Positions 1 through 8,522 of a stretch of DNA of 64,000 bases are shown here, piece after piece. The notes below the pieces were generated by a model. It ran no database searches, had not been told where the DNA came from, and saw nothing but the letters and a program-made list of their open reading frames with translations. The stretch's first letter is position 1. Every line of letters begins with the position of its first letter. The DNA is from Rhodospirillum sp. Lineage in GTDB: Bacteria > Pseudomonadota > Alphaproteobacteria > Rhodospirillales > Rhodospirillaceae. The position numbers were made by a program, and so were the translations under genes. The stretch covers positions 1-64,000 of the forward strand of contig JAIOYK010000011.1 in NCBI GenBank assembly GCA_021741145.1. Direction: 5' to 3'.

Positions 1-1
1 C

Positions 2-103
2 GCTACCCGCTATCTGGGATCGTATCTCAAGTGGTTCCATCTCATCGCCCTGCACTCCAATCCAACCCCCCGCTACTGCCTGCGCGCCGCGATGGGGGCA
101 TGA
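2..103 (+). CDS. Possible transposase C-terminus (partial, cut by window edge)
   Basis: The frame is open from the first base and ends at a TGA. It encodes about 33 residues containing TRYLGSYLKWFHLI. The short aromatic tail resembles the C-termini of IS1595/ISXO2-type transposases, which often end in a YL..YL.WF-like stretch. That resemblance is from memory and the segment is very short. I could not define an inverted repeat in the following 140 bases, so the element boundary is unknown. It could equally be the end of an unrelated gene. Confidence 0.35.
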   Translation, partial: ATRYLGSYLKWFHLIALHSNPTPRYCLRAAMGA

Positions 104-242
104 TCGTCCGCATCAATGCGATTTATGAATAGAGCCTATGGGTTTGATACGGTCCCGTCTCTTGGTACATTAGGAGAGTGAGAAAACAGCGGTAAACGCC
201 TTGTTTTCTTAAATATTTCTATGTTAACGGGCGTAAACGAAC

Positions 243-986
243 ATGCTGGATCAATTGCTGGATGCCTTCCGGGCCCGCCATGGGGCGGTTCGGGTTCACC
301 CCCGTCCCGTCGACCTGACCACCTGCTTCTGGTCGTCCGTGTCCAAGCGGTACGTGGCGCCTCGGGGGTTCGGCGCCCTTGGGGGGGAACGGCGCGTGCT
401 GGCCTATGTGATCGGCAACGCCCGCTTCGTGGAAAAGTATCTGCGGGATGGGGATGGGCTTGTGGTCCGCGACAATGGCACACCGGTGATTCGTCCCTTT
501 GGCCTGGACAATATGGTCAACGCCTGCCTCTGCCTACGGGACATTCGCAACACTTCCTTCCATGAGATCTCCGATGCCTTGGAAGGAACACACAAGATCC
601 AGGGATTCCGCCGTTGGCACATTCGCCAAATCGAAGAGTCCCTCATGTCTCTTCGTCCCGGTTTTAATGCCCAAACGGACACCTGTTTCCTTTTCGCTGG
701 GTCTCCTTCCCGTGCTCTGCACCGCATCGCGCTCTCGGCCCTGTGGCTGGAGCAGATGGTGACCCTGGGCGCGCGGGCCTGTTCGACCATGGGGGAGCGG
801 GAAGCGGACCTGATGGAGCGGGTCTTTCCCGACGACGTCCTGATCGGAGATCGGGAGGCGACCCTGCGGGCGGGCTATATGTGGGATCGTCCCCTGTGGC
901 AGCCTCAATCCGCCGACTTCCTGGCCCGCAAGACGACCGCCCGGCGCGCTTGGATCGCCCATGGCGGCCAACGCGCCGCGATGTGA
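243..986 (+). CDS. Hypothetical protein, 247 aa, no recognised family
   Basis: An ATG-started ORF with no clear Shine-Dalgarno sequence; an AT-rich stretch lies just upstream. The product has no signal peptide or membrane segment. The middle section (about residues 60-140) has a balanced, natural composition (for example NARFVEKYLRDGDGLVVRDNG and SFHEISDALEG), unlike the Arg/Pro/Gly-rich shadow frames around it. This suggests real coding. There are four cysteines but no metal-binding spacing. It stands alone between a possible transposase tail and the convergent modD, so context gives no function. It may be cargo left by a mobile element or a lineage-specific gene. Confidence 0.6.
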   Translation: MLDQLLDAFRARHGAVRVHPRPVDLTTCFWSSVSKRYVAPRGFGALGGERRVLAYVIGNARFVEKYLRDGDGLVVRDNGTPVIRPFGLDNMVNACLCLRDIRNTSFHEISDALEGTHKIQGFRRWHIRQIEESLMSLRPGFNAQTDTCFLFAGSPSRALHRIALSALWLEQMVTLGARACSTMGEREADLMERVFPDDVLIGDREATLRAGYMWDRPLWQPQSADFLARKTTARRAWIAHGGQRAAM

Positions 987-1034
987 GAGACGGGCGCGGC
1001 CTTCACGGTTTTTTCTGACAGGCGCGGGTTTTTC

Positions 1035-1889
1035 CTACAGGGCTTTCATGCGCACGCGCACATCGGCGGGCTTGGAAAAATAGGGGGCGCTGGTGACCAG
1101 GATCTTGGCGCCCGCCCGGGCGTAGTCCGCGGCGTTGGCCGGGGTTACGCCTCCGGCCGCGGCCAGGGTAACCCGATCCTCCGCCCCGGTCTCCACCAGC
1201 CAAGCCGAGAGGTCCGTCACCTGTTCCGGCGAGAAACGCTCCAGTTGAAGGACGTCCACCCCACCGGCGACCGCGGCATGGGCGTCCTCCATTGCGCTGA
1301 CCTCCACCACCACCTTCTTTTCCGGACAGAGGCCGCGCAGGCACTTGATGTGGTCGCGCATTTCCTCGGCGCTCAGGAAACAGCGGTGTTCGGCGAACAC
1401 CAGCAGGGTTTCCGACAGCCCCAGGCGGTGCACCGAGGCGCCCCCCGCCTTCACCGCTTTGATGGCCAGCGCCCGGGTTCCAGGGAAGGGTTTGCGGGTG
1501 GTCAATACCTGAATGTCCGGGTTCTCGACCCGGGCCGCATCCACCAAGTCGCGCGCGGTGGTGGCGATGCCCGAGCTGTATTCTATCAGGTTCTGGGCCA
1601 CCTTCCAGGCCCGGTGCAGGCTCGCGGCCGGACCTTCCACCCGGAGCACCATGGCGTCGGCCGCCATCCGGTCGCCCGACGCCGCCCGAAGCATGCTTTG
1701 ACCTCCCGTCAGCTCGCAAAGGCGCGCGGCGTCTTCCAGACCCGCGGCGACCATGGGACCCCGTGCGGAGAAAGTCATCAGTCCAAGCCGCGCGCCAATT
1801 CCCAGGGAGTGAGTGGTCAGGTCACCATGGGGGGTATCTTCGTCCAGAAGGGCCTGGAGCACGCCATCGGGCAGACAGGATGTGGGCAT
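1035..1889 (-). CDS. modD: ModD, molybdenum-associated quinolinate phosphoribosyltransferase homologue
   Basis: A 284-aa protein of the nicotinate-nucleotide pyrophosphorylase (QPRTase) fold. The family signatures are visible: an N-terminal EDTPHGDLTT stretch, the central TTRKPFPGTRALAIKAVKAGG and HRLGL motifs that form the phosphoribosyl/substrate pocket, and a Gly-rich AAAGGVTPANAADYA near the C-terminus. The N-terminal sequence and the TRKPFPGTR variant are those of ModD, which usually sits beside modABC molybdate transport genes. Its exact reaction is not settled. Here no molybdate transporter is adjacent, although a ModE/Mop block lies about 57 kb away. An alternative is a true NadC, but nadA/nadB neighbours are also absent. 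Confidence 0.85.
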   Translation of the reverse strand: MPTSCLPDGVLQALLDEDTPHGDLTTHSLGIGARLGLMTFSARGPMVAAGLEDAARLCELTGGQSMLRAASGDRMAADAMVLRVEGPAASLHRAWKVAQNLIEYSSGIATTARDLVDAARVENPDIQVLTTRKPFPGTRALAIKAVKAGGASVHRLGLSETLLVFAEHRCFLSAEEMRDHIKCLRGLCPEKKVVVEVSAMEDAHAAVAGGVDVLQLERFSPEQVTDLSAWLVETGAEDRVTLAAAGGVTPANAADYARAGAKILVTSAPYFSKPADVRVRMKAL

Positions 1890-1980
1890 GAGTCCGATCT
1901 CTTTCCTCCGTTGCGGTCGGGGACAGTTTAATCGACCAGTGGACCGCTTGGTATCGGGAAAGAACGCCGTCTCCGAAAGG

Positions 1981-2691
1981 TCACGGGGTGGTCATGGCCT
2001 CCTCGGGACGGATCCGCTGAACATGGATCGGTCCCGAGGGGGCCATTGGCGTTACCTTGATGTCCCGGTAGTCCCGAATGGCCGGGTACAGCGTGTCGAG
2101 GGGGGTGGCATGGGTCGCGGTGATGGCCAGGACAGAGGCTCCCGCCGCCTCTCCCGCTTGGAGCCCGGCGGGCGCGTCCTCGAACACCAGGCAGTCCGCG
2201 ATGGGTACGCCGAGGTGTTCGGCGGCGAGGAGGTAGCCTTGCGGGTCCGGCTTGCCTCGCGTCACGTCTTCTCCCGTGATCATGATCTTGGGAAAGGGCA
2301 GGCCCGCGACGGAGATCCGCAAGCGGGCCAAGGAGGCGGCCGCCGAGGTGACGATGGCCCAACGGTCCGGTGGCAGGGCCTCGAGCAGGGCCTTGGCCCC
2401 GGGGATGGGAATGACCCCATCGGCGTCGGCCAGTTCCATTTCCAGAAGAAGAGCGGCTTCGGCTTGGAGATCGAGATGGGGCAGGTTCATGCGGGCGATG
2501 AGGTCCACGGCCCGAACCCCATGGGGCATGGACCGGATCAAGGATTCAGGAACGCCCCGGCCCTTGGCCCAGGCGGTCCACACCCGTTCCACCGCCGGGA
2601 TGGAATTCAGGATCGTGCCGTCCATGTCGAACAGCAAGGCGGCGTGCTGTCGACCAGTGTCCATGGTGCTGGCGGCAATGGAGGAGGTCAT
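1981..2691 (-). CDS. HAD-superfamily phosphatase (subfamily IA)
   Basis: A 236-aa haloacid-dehalogenase-like hydrolase with all four motifs: LFDMDGTILNS (nucleophile Asp and acid/base Asp, about residues 21-31), IVTSA (motif II), GKPDPQGY (motif III Lys) and VFEDAPAG (motif IV acids). The helical cap falls between motifs I and II, which is subfamily IA, like phosphoglycolate or sugar-phosphate phosphatases. The substrate cannot be read from sequence. Its start overlaps the stop of the upstream small exported protein gene by four bases (ATGA), so the two are probably co-transcribed. Confidence 0.85.
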   Translation of the reverse strand: MTSSIAASTMDTGRQHAALLFDMDGTILNSIPAVERVWTAWAKGRGVPESLIRSMPHGVRAVDLIARMNLPHLDLQAEAALLLEMELADADGVIPIPGAKALLEALPPDRWAIVTSAAASLARLRISVAGLPFPKIMITGEDVTRGKPDPQGYLLAAEHLGVPIADCLVFEDAPAGLQAGEAAGASVLAITATHATPLDTLYPAIRDYRDIKVTPMAPSGPIHVQRIRPEEAMTTP

Positions 2692-3056
2692 TGGTTCAAG
2701 GGCCTTTGCGCTTCGTGGCCTCCGGGGCGATAGCGGTCCATCACCGCGTCCAGGCCTTCATTGGTGATTTTCGGATTGGCTATTTGGAGGCAGGGCAGCA
2801 GAACCGCCTTGTTGGCGTGAACCCGCTCACCAGTCGGACGGGCTCCGGTGGCAGTGGGGTTTACGTGGTTGAAGCAGGTGACAAATCGGTCGGGGGCAAT
2901 ACCCAGGTTCCCGCTGATCGCCGTAACCGGGCGCTTGGGGTCGTTGCGCGGGGTCGGTGGTTGCTTTCGCTCCCAGGCCTGGCCAAGCGCTCGAGTCACC
3001 GGGGCGGTGGGCAGAAGAGCAGCGGTCAGGGGGGCGAGGAAACGGCGGGGGTGCAT
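2688..3056 (-). CDS. Small exported protein, unknown function
   Basis: A 122-aa product starting at the internal ATG. The ORF track shows only an over-extended frame that reads antisense-style through dnaE2. The N-terminus (MHPRRFLAPLTAALLPTAPVTRALGQA) looks like a signal peptide cleaved near ALGQA, so the product is probably periplasmic. The mature part carries a compact region (ISGNLGI, FVTCFNHVNP, LPCLQIANPKITNEGLDAVMDRYRPGG) with two cysteines. I recall similar small exported proteins in related alphaproteobacteria but no function. It overlaps the HAD gene by four bases, implying an operon. Confidence 0.65.
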   Translation of the reverse strand: MHPRRFLAPLTAALLPTAPVTRALGQAWERKQPPTPRNDPKRPVTAISGNLGIAPDRFVTCFNHVNPTATGARPTGERVHANKAVLLPCLQIANPKITNEGLDAVMDRYRPGGHEAQRPLNQ

Positions 3057-3175
3057 GGGCGGGGACCCTTTGTCCGAAATCCGGTCATGTGTGGTGGACC
3101 CGGTGTAGCATGGAAGGGGCGGACGGAGGAACCGCGCGGTTCCTTTCGCCCGGATTGCTTCAAGGCTTGACCGTC

Positions 3176-6100
3176 TCAAGGGGTCGCTTTCCCCAAAACC
3201 ACGGGCCGGTTGTGACGGACCCGGTCGGCCCGGGCGGTTTCCATGACCCTGGCCACGGTCTCCCGGGGGTGGTCCTCCGGCGTTAGCGCGGCGAGCAGGC
3301 CCGTCAGGTTCGACAGGGCTTCGACCACCAAATGGATCACCAAGCCGTCCTTCTGTACCCGTCCCGTCACCATCAACAGACGGCCCCCCATGATGGCCCG
3401 GCGGTGCTCCTCGAAGACCTTGGGCCAAACCACAAGGTTGGCGATGGCCTCCTCGTCCTCCAAGGTGATGAAGACCACGCCCGAGGCGCTGCCCGGTCGT
3501 TGGCGGCAGACGGCGAGCCCGGCGATGGTCACCCACGCCCCATCCGGCAGGATCTCCAGCTTGCGGCAGGGTTGGGCGCCCGCCTGGGTGAGCCGTCCGC
3601 GCAAGAGCCCCAGGGGGTGGGCGCGCAGACTCAGGCGCAGGGCGGCGTAATCCTCGGTCAGGGCCTCGCCGGGGGTGAGGTCGCGGAAGAAGGGTTCCGG
3701 CTCTACTAGTAGATCTGGCCCATTTGGGAGGTCGACTTGGCGTTTCTCGGCGGCCTCGAACAGGGGGAGGGGTTGGGCCTTCAGGGCCTTCACGGCCCAA
3801 AGGGCGCCGCGCCGCTCCAGGCCCAGGCTCGTGAAGGCGTCGGCCTGGGTGAGCTTGTCGAGCAGGGGGGCCTCCACCCCGGCCCGGCGCCAGACCGCAT
3901 GGGGGTCCGCATAGCCCGCGCCCCGGGCGGTGACAATGGCCCGGGCGGCGGTCTCCGGGAAGCCCATGATCTGGCGGAAGCCCAGGCGCAGCGCCACGCC
4001 CCGCTTGCCACCGGGACGTTGAAAAACCTCCAGCAGGTTGTCCCAGTCCGAGGTATTGATATCCACTGGCCGGACCTCGACCCCGTGCTCCCGGGCGTCG
4101 CGGACGATCTGGGCGGGGGAATAGAAGCCCATGGGTTGGCTGTTGAGCAGGGCACAGGCGAAGGCCGCGGGGTAATGGCGCTTCAGCCAGGCCGAGACGT
4201 AGACCAGCAGGGCGAAACTGGCGGCGTGACTTTCCGGGAAGCCGTAGTCGCCGAACCCCTCGATCTGGCGAAAACACCGCTCGGCGAAGGCCAGGGTGTA
4301 GCCATTGGCGGCCATCCCCGCGAGGAACTTCTCCCGGTAGGGTCCCAGGGCGCCGGTGCGGCGGAAGGCGGCCATGGAGCGGCGCAGACCGTCGGCTTCC
4401 TCGGCGGTGAAGCCCGCGCCCTCGATGGCGATGCGCATGGCCTGCTCCTGGAATAGGGGCACGCCCAAGGTTTTTTCCAGGACCCGCCGGAGGGTTTCGG
4501 AGGGATAGTCCACCTGTTCCTCGCCCCGGCGGCGGCGCAGATAGGGGTGGACCATGTCGCCCTGGATGGGGCCGGGGCGGACGATGGCCACTTCGATCAC
4601 CAGATCGTAATAGGTCCGCGGTTGCAGGCGGGGGAGCATGGACATCTGGGCGCGGCTTTCCACCTGGAAGACCCCCAGACTGTCCCCCCGGCAGAGCATG
4701 TCGTAAGTGGCTTCGTCCTTATCGGGCACGGTGGCCAGGGTCAGGGGATGGTGGTGGTGGTGGGCCACCAGGTCCAGGGCCTTGCGGATGCAACTGAGCA
4801 TGCCGAGGGCGAGCACGTCGATCTTGAGGATTCCCAGGGCATCCAGGTCGTCCTTGTCCCATTGGATGACCGTGCGGTTCGCCATTGCCGCGTTCTCGAT
4901 GGGGACCACCTCCGACAGGGGGCCGCGGGTGAGCACGAAGCCCCCCACATGTTGGGAGAGGTGGCGGGGAAAGCCGACCAGCGCCTCGGCCAGACGGAGG
5001 GTCAGGGCCAGGCGAGGCTCCGTCGGGTCGAGGCCGCTTTCCCGGATCCGGTCGGCCTCGGGCACATGGGAGGAGGAGCCCCAGACGGTCGCCGCCAGGG
5101 CCGCGGTGGCGTCCTGGGACAGGCCCATCACCTTGCCCACCTCGCGCAGGGCGCTTCGGGCGCGCCAGGTGATGACCGTGGCCGCCAGCCCGGCCCGGTC
5201 CCGGCCATATTTTCGGTAGATATACTGGATGATCTCCTCCCGGCGTTCGTGCTCGAAATCGACGTCGATATCGGGGGGCTCGTCCCTGGCCGCCGAGATG
5301 AAGCGCTCGAACAGCAGGTCGACGCGCTCCGGATCCACCGCGGTGATGCCCAGGCAATAGCAGACCGCCGAATTGGCCGCGGAGCCCCGCCCCTGGCAGA
5401 GGATTCCCCAGGTTCGGGCCTGGGCCACGATGTCGTGGACGGTCAGGAAATAGGGGGCGTAGCCCAGCCGTCCGATGATCGTGAGTTCTCGGTCGACACG
5501 CGCCTGGATGGCGTCGGGAACCCCCTCGGGATAGCGACGGGCGGCGCCCACGGCGGTCAGGCGCGCCAGTCTGTCCTGGGGGATTTCCCCCGGCGCGAGA
5601 TCGGTGTCGGGATATTCGTAGCGCAATTCATCCAGGGAGAAGCGGCAGGCGGTCGCGACCTCCACGGACCGGGCCAGCGCTCGCGGATGGGCGGCCATTA
5701 AGGTGGCCATGGCGGCGGGCGCGCGCAGATGGGCCTCGTCATTGGGGGCGAGCAGAAGGCCAGCGGTTTCGATGGTGACGTGGTGGCGCAGGCAGGTCAG
5801 GACGTCCAATAACGGCTTCCGTTGGGGGGTATGCATGCGCGCGCCACCCAGGGCCACGGGCGCGATCCCTTCGGCTTCGGCCAAACGGGCGAGGCGCCAG
5901 AGGCGACGGGCGTCCGTGCCATCCAACCGGGGCCGCAACCCCAGGGACAGGCGCGGACCCGCCACGGCTTTCCACTGGCGCAGATGGTCGACGAAGGTCC
6001 CGTCCGCTCCGGGGTCGGCGAGGTTCTCCGGCGGCAGGATGGTGAGCCACTGGCCCTCGGCCTGGGCTTCGATGTCCGTCCGGTTCAGGTGGCATTCGCC

Positions 6101-6424
6101 CTTTGGCGCCGCCCGCCGCCCGATGGTCAGCAGGCGGGAGAGGCGGCCATAGGCGGCCCGATCCTCCGGATGGCAAAGCAGCTCCGGCCCCTGGCCGGGC
6201 AGGGGAGAGAGCAGGGCGCCAATGACCAGGGGCAGGCCCGTCCGCTTGGCCGCCACATGGGCGCGAACCACCCCGGCGAGGCTGTTCCGGTCGGTGACCG
6301 CCAGGGCCGAGAGACCCAGGGCGCCCGCGGTGAGCACCAGTTCGTCGGGATGGGAGGCGGCCTCCAGGAAGCTGTAGTTGGTCTGGGCGAACAGCTCCGC
6401 GTAGGCTGGAGGAGGAGGGCTCAT
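3176..6424 (-). CDS. dnaE2: Error-prone DNA polymerase DnaE2 (ImuC)
   Basis: About 1082 aa, the usual length for DnaE2. The start was taken at MSPPPPAYAELFAQTNYSFLEAAS, where family similarity begins. The ORF track's earlier start adds 42 low-complexity residues. An N-terminal PHP domain (about 1-280) is followed by the C-family polymerase palm with the acidic motif PPDIDVDFEHERREE, the finger region, tandem HhH and an OB fold (GVVFITLEDEEAIANLVVW) near the C-terminus. In alphaproteobacteria DnaE2 performs SOS-induced mutagenic lesion bypass with ImuA and ImuB. ImuB is encoded about 295 bases upstream on the same strand. No LexA box was found directly before dnaE2, so expression probably depends on the imuB promoter. 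Confidence 0.95.
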   Translation of the reverse strand: MSPPPPAYAELFAQTNYSFLEAASHPDELVLTAGALGLSALAVTDRNSLAGVVRAHVAAKRTGLPLVIGALLSPLPGQGPELLCHPEDRAAYGRLSRLLTIGRRAAPKGECHLNRTDIEAQAEGQWLTILPPENLADPGADGTFVDHLRQWKAVAGPRLSLGLRPRLDGTDARRLWRLARLAEAEGIAPVALGGARMHTPQRKPLLDVLTCLRHHVTIETAGLLLAPNDEAHLRAPAAMATLMAAHPRALARSVEVATACRFSLDELRYEYPDTDLAPGEIPQDRLARLTAVGAARRYPEGVPDAIQARVDRELTIIGRLGYAPYFLTVHDIVAQARTWGILCQGRGSAANSAVCYCLGITAVDPERVDLLFERFISAARDEPPDIDVDFEHERREEIIQYIYRKYGRDRAGLAATVITWRARSALREVGKVMGLSQDATAALAATVWGSSSHVPEADRIRESGLDPTEPRLALTLRLAEALVGFPRHLSQHVGGFVLTRGPLSEVVPIENAAMANRTVIQWDKDDLDALGILKIDVLALGMLSCIRKALDLVAHHHHHPLTLATVPDKDEATYDMLCRGDSLGVFQVESRAQMSMLPRLQPRTYYDLVIEVAIVRPGPIQGDMVHPYLRRRRGEEQVDYPSETLRRVLEKTLGVPLFQEQAMRIAIEGAGFTAEEADGLRRSMAAFRRTGALGPYREKFLAGMAANGYTLAFAERCFRQIEGFGDYGFPESHAASFALLVYVSAWLKRHYPAAFACALLNSQPMGFYSPAQIVRDAREHGVEVRPVDINTSDWDNLLEVFQRPGGKRGVALRLGFRQIMGFPETAARAIVTARGAGYADPHAVWRRAGVEAPLLDKLTQADAFTSLGLERRGALWAVKALKAQPLPLFEAAEKRQVDLPNGPDLLVEPEPFFRDLTPGEALTEDYAALRLSLRAHPLGLLRGRLTQAGAQPCRKLEILPDGAWVTIAGLAVCRQRPGSASGVVFITLEDEEAIANLVVWPKVFEEHRRAIMGGRLLMVTGRVQKDGLVIHLVVEALSNLTGLLAALTPEDHPRETVARVMETARADRVRHNRPVVLGKATP

Positions 6425-6552
6425 CGTGGAATTCCGTGAACCGGCAAGGGATGGACGTGGAGAAGGCGGGAGTGATGTTCTTTCTGTCGTTGTCCCCGCG
6501 TTCGCGTTGAGGGATACGCGTTTTGTATTTTCCCTTTTTTCATTCTTCATTC

Positions 6553-6675
6553 GTCATGCCCGCGCACGCGGGAATCTAGGGTGGGGACAACCGACCCAAG
6601 CGGTTGACGCGATCCGAGCGCGTTTCACCGACGACACCGAAATCAACCCTGGATCCCCGTTTTCACGGGGATGAC
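6553..6675. repeat. Two dispersed palindromic repeat units between dnaE2 and imuB
   Basis: Two hairpin units lie about 65 bases apart in opposite orientation: GTCATGCCCGCGCACGCGGG near 6553 and ATCCCCGTTTTCACGGGGATGAC near 6653. The second is an exact reverse complement, over 21 bases, of a unit near 53602. They resemble the short palindromic REP-like elements common in alphaproteobacterial intergenic DNA. They could fold in the imuB-dnaE2 transcript. Confidence 0.75.
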
Positions 6676-6718
6676 AAAGTAAAAATGCCCAACAACAAAT
6701 GGAGATATGTGCAACCCC

Positions 6719-8341
6719 TCAAGGGAATACGCCATGGACGAACCAGCGCGACCCACCCCGGAAGAGCCAGAGGCGGCGCCCATCCTCGGCCTCCACCCGC
6801 CAATAGGAGCGGGCGGGGGCGTTCTCCTCCAGCCACCAATCCGGATCGATGCGTTCCGGTCCGGCGTGGTGAAGGACCTTCTGGGGGGTACCCTGGCGAC
6901 TGAGGGCCACGGTCTGGGGCGCGCCCTCCGGTCCCACGGTCACCCGGGCGGGCAGGGGGCGGGGGAACAGGCGGGCCGGACGGGCCGCCGCCGTCGCCCA
7001 GGTGGTTTGGGCCAGGGTCAGGGAAGCGTTCGGGGTGGTCCCTGGCTTGGCGGAGGGGTTCGCCGCCACGCCCAGGGGGGCTTCCCGGGTGGATCGCTCG
7101 GGCTGGTGGGCCGGATGGGGCAAGGGACGGCGGGGACCACCGAGGGATCCCAGGCGTCCCATCAGCCGGTCGGCGAGCAGGGCCAGATCCTGGGCCGCCC
7201 GGGGGGATCCCTCCCGGGGGCGGCCTTCCTCGGCCACGGCCGCGCGGGTCAGTTCCTCCTGGGCCGGAGAGAGGCGGTCCGATGCGAGCAGACCAAGGGC
7301 CATGGCCTCGATCCCGAACCCGGCATCCAGTTCGCCCAGGCGGTCCTGGAACAGGCGGGCGAGATGGGCCGGATCCCGGGTGGGCAGGTTCGTGCCGACG
7401 CGGCAGCGGGAGACGGAGCCATCGACGCGATAGACGGATAGTTCCACCATCCGCGCCCCCCGGCGCTCCCGCTCCAGGGGGGAGAACAGGGCGGCCAGCA
7501 AACGGTCCAGGGCGGTGGAGACGGCGCCGGTCGTGGCGATGGGCTCGGGGAAGGAGAGGCGGACAATATCCGGCGCCACCGGGCGGCGCGGCGACAGGGG
7601 CTCGGGAAGACGGCCCAGGGCCTGATCCAGGCGACGTAGGGCTTCGAGCCCGAGGCGGGTGGCCAGGGGACCCCGGGGCAGGGCGGCCAGCCCGGCGATG
7701 TCCCGGACGCCCAGGCGGCGCAGGGTGTCGATCACCGGCGGCGGAAGGCGTAGGGCGACCAGGGGCAGGCTTCCCAGCAATTGACGGTGGGCACCCCTGG
7801 GCAGCAGCGCGAGGCCCTCCCGATCGGTCATGAAGTGGGCCGCGGCCCAGGCGGCGCCAGGCGTGTCGGCCAGCCCCAAGCGGGCGGTGAAGCCCAGGCG
7901 GGCCAAGGCGTCGCGAATGGTCCGGAGCAGGGCCTCCTCTCCCCCGAAGAGGTGGGCGCAGCCGGTGATGTCCAGCCAGAGGCCCGCCCCTTGGCCCTGG
8001 GATCCGTCGCCGGGGTTGTCCTCGGCCACCAGGGGGGTGAAGCGACCGCACCAGTCGGCCAGTCCATCCAACACCCGGGCGTCCTCCGTCGGGTCGGCTT
8101 CGGTCACGGCCAGATTGGGCAAGAGGGCACGGGCGTCGGCCAATGGCAGACCCGGCCCCAGACCCTCCGCCTGGGCGGCGCCATTCACCGCGGCGAGAAC
8201 CATGGCGCCATGGCGCGGGGCGAGGGTGGCGAAGGGATGGTCCCGGCGGGAGGCCTGGGGGGCACCCTGGGGAAGGGTTTGGGGCCGAGTCATCCGGTCG
8301 GTCTGAAAGGTCGGCAGCCAGAGAGAGATCACCCGCTTCAT
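6719..8341 (-). CDS. imuB: ImuB, Y-family polymerase-like mutagenesis protein
   Basis: A 540-aa protein beginning MKRVISLWLPTFQTDRMTR, the ImuB form of the Y-family polymerase N-terminus. The acidic catalytic residues of true Y-family polymerases are not apparent, as expected for ImuB, which acts as a beta-clamp-binding adaptor for DnaE2 rather than as a polymerase. The palm/finger portion spans about 1-250, a little-finger-like region follows, and an extended C-terminal part carries GPERIDPDWW, typical of ImuB tails. A perfect LexA box sits 23-37 bases upstream of the ATG. dnaE2 follows downstream, but imuA is displaced by about 5.8 kb. Confidence 0.93.
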   Translation of the reverse strand: MKRVISLWLPTFQTDRMTRPQTLPQGAPQASRRDHPFATLAPRHGAMVLAAVNGAAQAEGLGPGLPLADARALLPNLAVTEADPTEDARVLDGLADWCGRFTPLVAEDNPGDGSQGQGAGLWLDITGCAHLFGGEEALLRTIRDALARLGFTARLGLADTPGAAWAAAHFMTDREGLALLPRGAHRQLLGSLPLVALRLPPPVIDTLRRLGVRDIAGLAALPRGPLATRLGLEALRRLDQALGRLPEPLSPRRPVAPDIVRLSFPEPIATTGAVSTALDRLLAALFSPLERERRGARMVELSVYRVDGSVSRCRVGTNLPTRDPAHLARLFQDRLGELDAGFGIEAMALGLLASDRLSPAQEELTRAAVAEEGRPREGSPRAAQDLALLADRLMGRLGSLGGPRRPLPHPAHQPERSTREAPLGVAANPSAKPGTTPNASLTLAQTTWATAAARPARLFPRPLPARVTVGPEGAPQTVALSRQGTPQKVLHHAGPERIDPDWWLEENAPARSYWRVEAEDGRRLWLFRGGSRWFVHGVFP

Positions 8342-8363
8342 CGGTCCACTCCACGTGAGGTTT

Positions 8364-8378
8364 GTTCTTTTTTTGTTC
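8364..8378. promoter_or_regulatory. LexA box upstream of imuB
   Basis: The sequence GTTCTTTTTTTGTTC matches the alphaproteobacterial LexA operator GTTC-N7-GTTC exactly. It lies 23-37 bases upstream of the imuB ATG. The same 15-mer, plus the following TA, occurs upstream of imuA at 14878. SOS control of imuB-dnaE2 follows from this. Confidence 0.9.
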
Positions 8379-8470
8379 TAATTCCTGTTTTGTTCCTTTT
8401 CAAGGCTTTTTTTGAGGGGGCGGTGGGCAGGACGACAGGGGTGTGCAAGGGGGGCGGCCCCTTCGAGCGG

Positions 8471-8496
8471 CCCCCTTGACCCGCCCCCTTGACCCG
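8471..8496. repeat. Perfect 13-bp tandem duplication
   Basis: CCCCCTTGACCCG is repeated twice head to tail. It is preceded by a GC-rich inverted repeat (AAGGGGG ... GCCCCCTT). The block lies just beyond the stop codon of the PepSY gene, in the 180-base gap to imuB. There is no U-tract, so it is not a convincing intrinsic terminator. Confidence 0.65.
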
Positions 8497-8522
8497 CGAT
8501 GTTCGTCGCGTCATCCCAGGGT

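Noticed and set aside
3057-4277. N-terminal part of the 529-aa minus ORF
   Set aside because: Out-of-frame reading of dnaE2, Pro/Arg/Gly-rich; only the last 122 residues (2688-3056) look real.
6470-6500. Possible second LexA box before dnaE2 (GTTCTTTCTGTCGTTG)
   Set aside because: The spacing is eight rather than seven and the second half is GTTG, so it does not fit the consensus.
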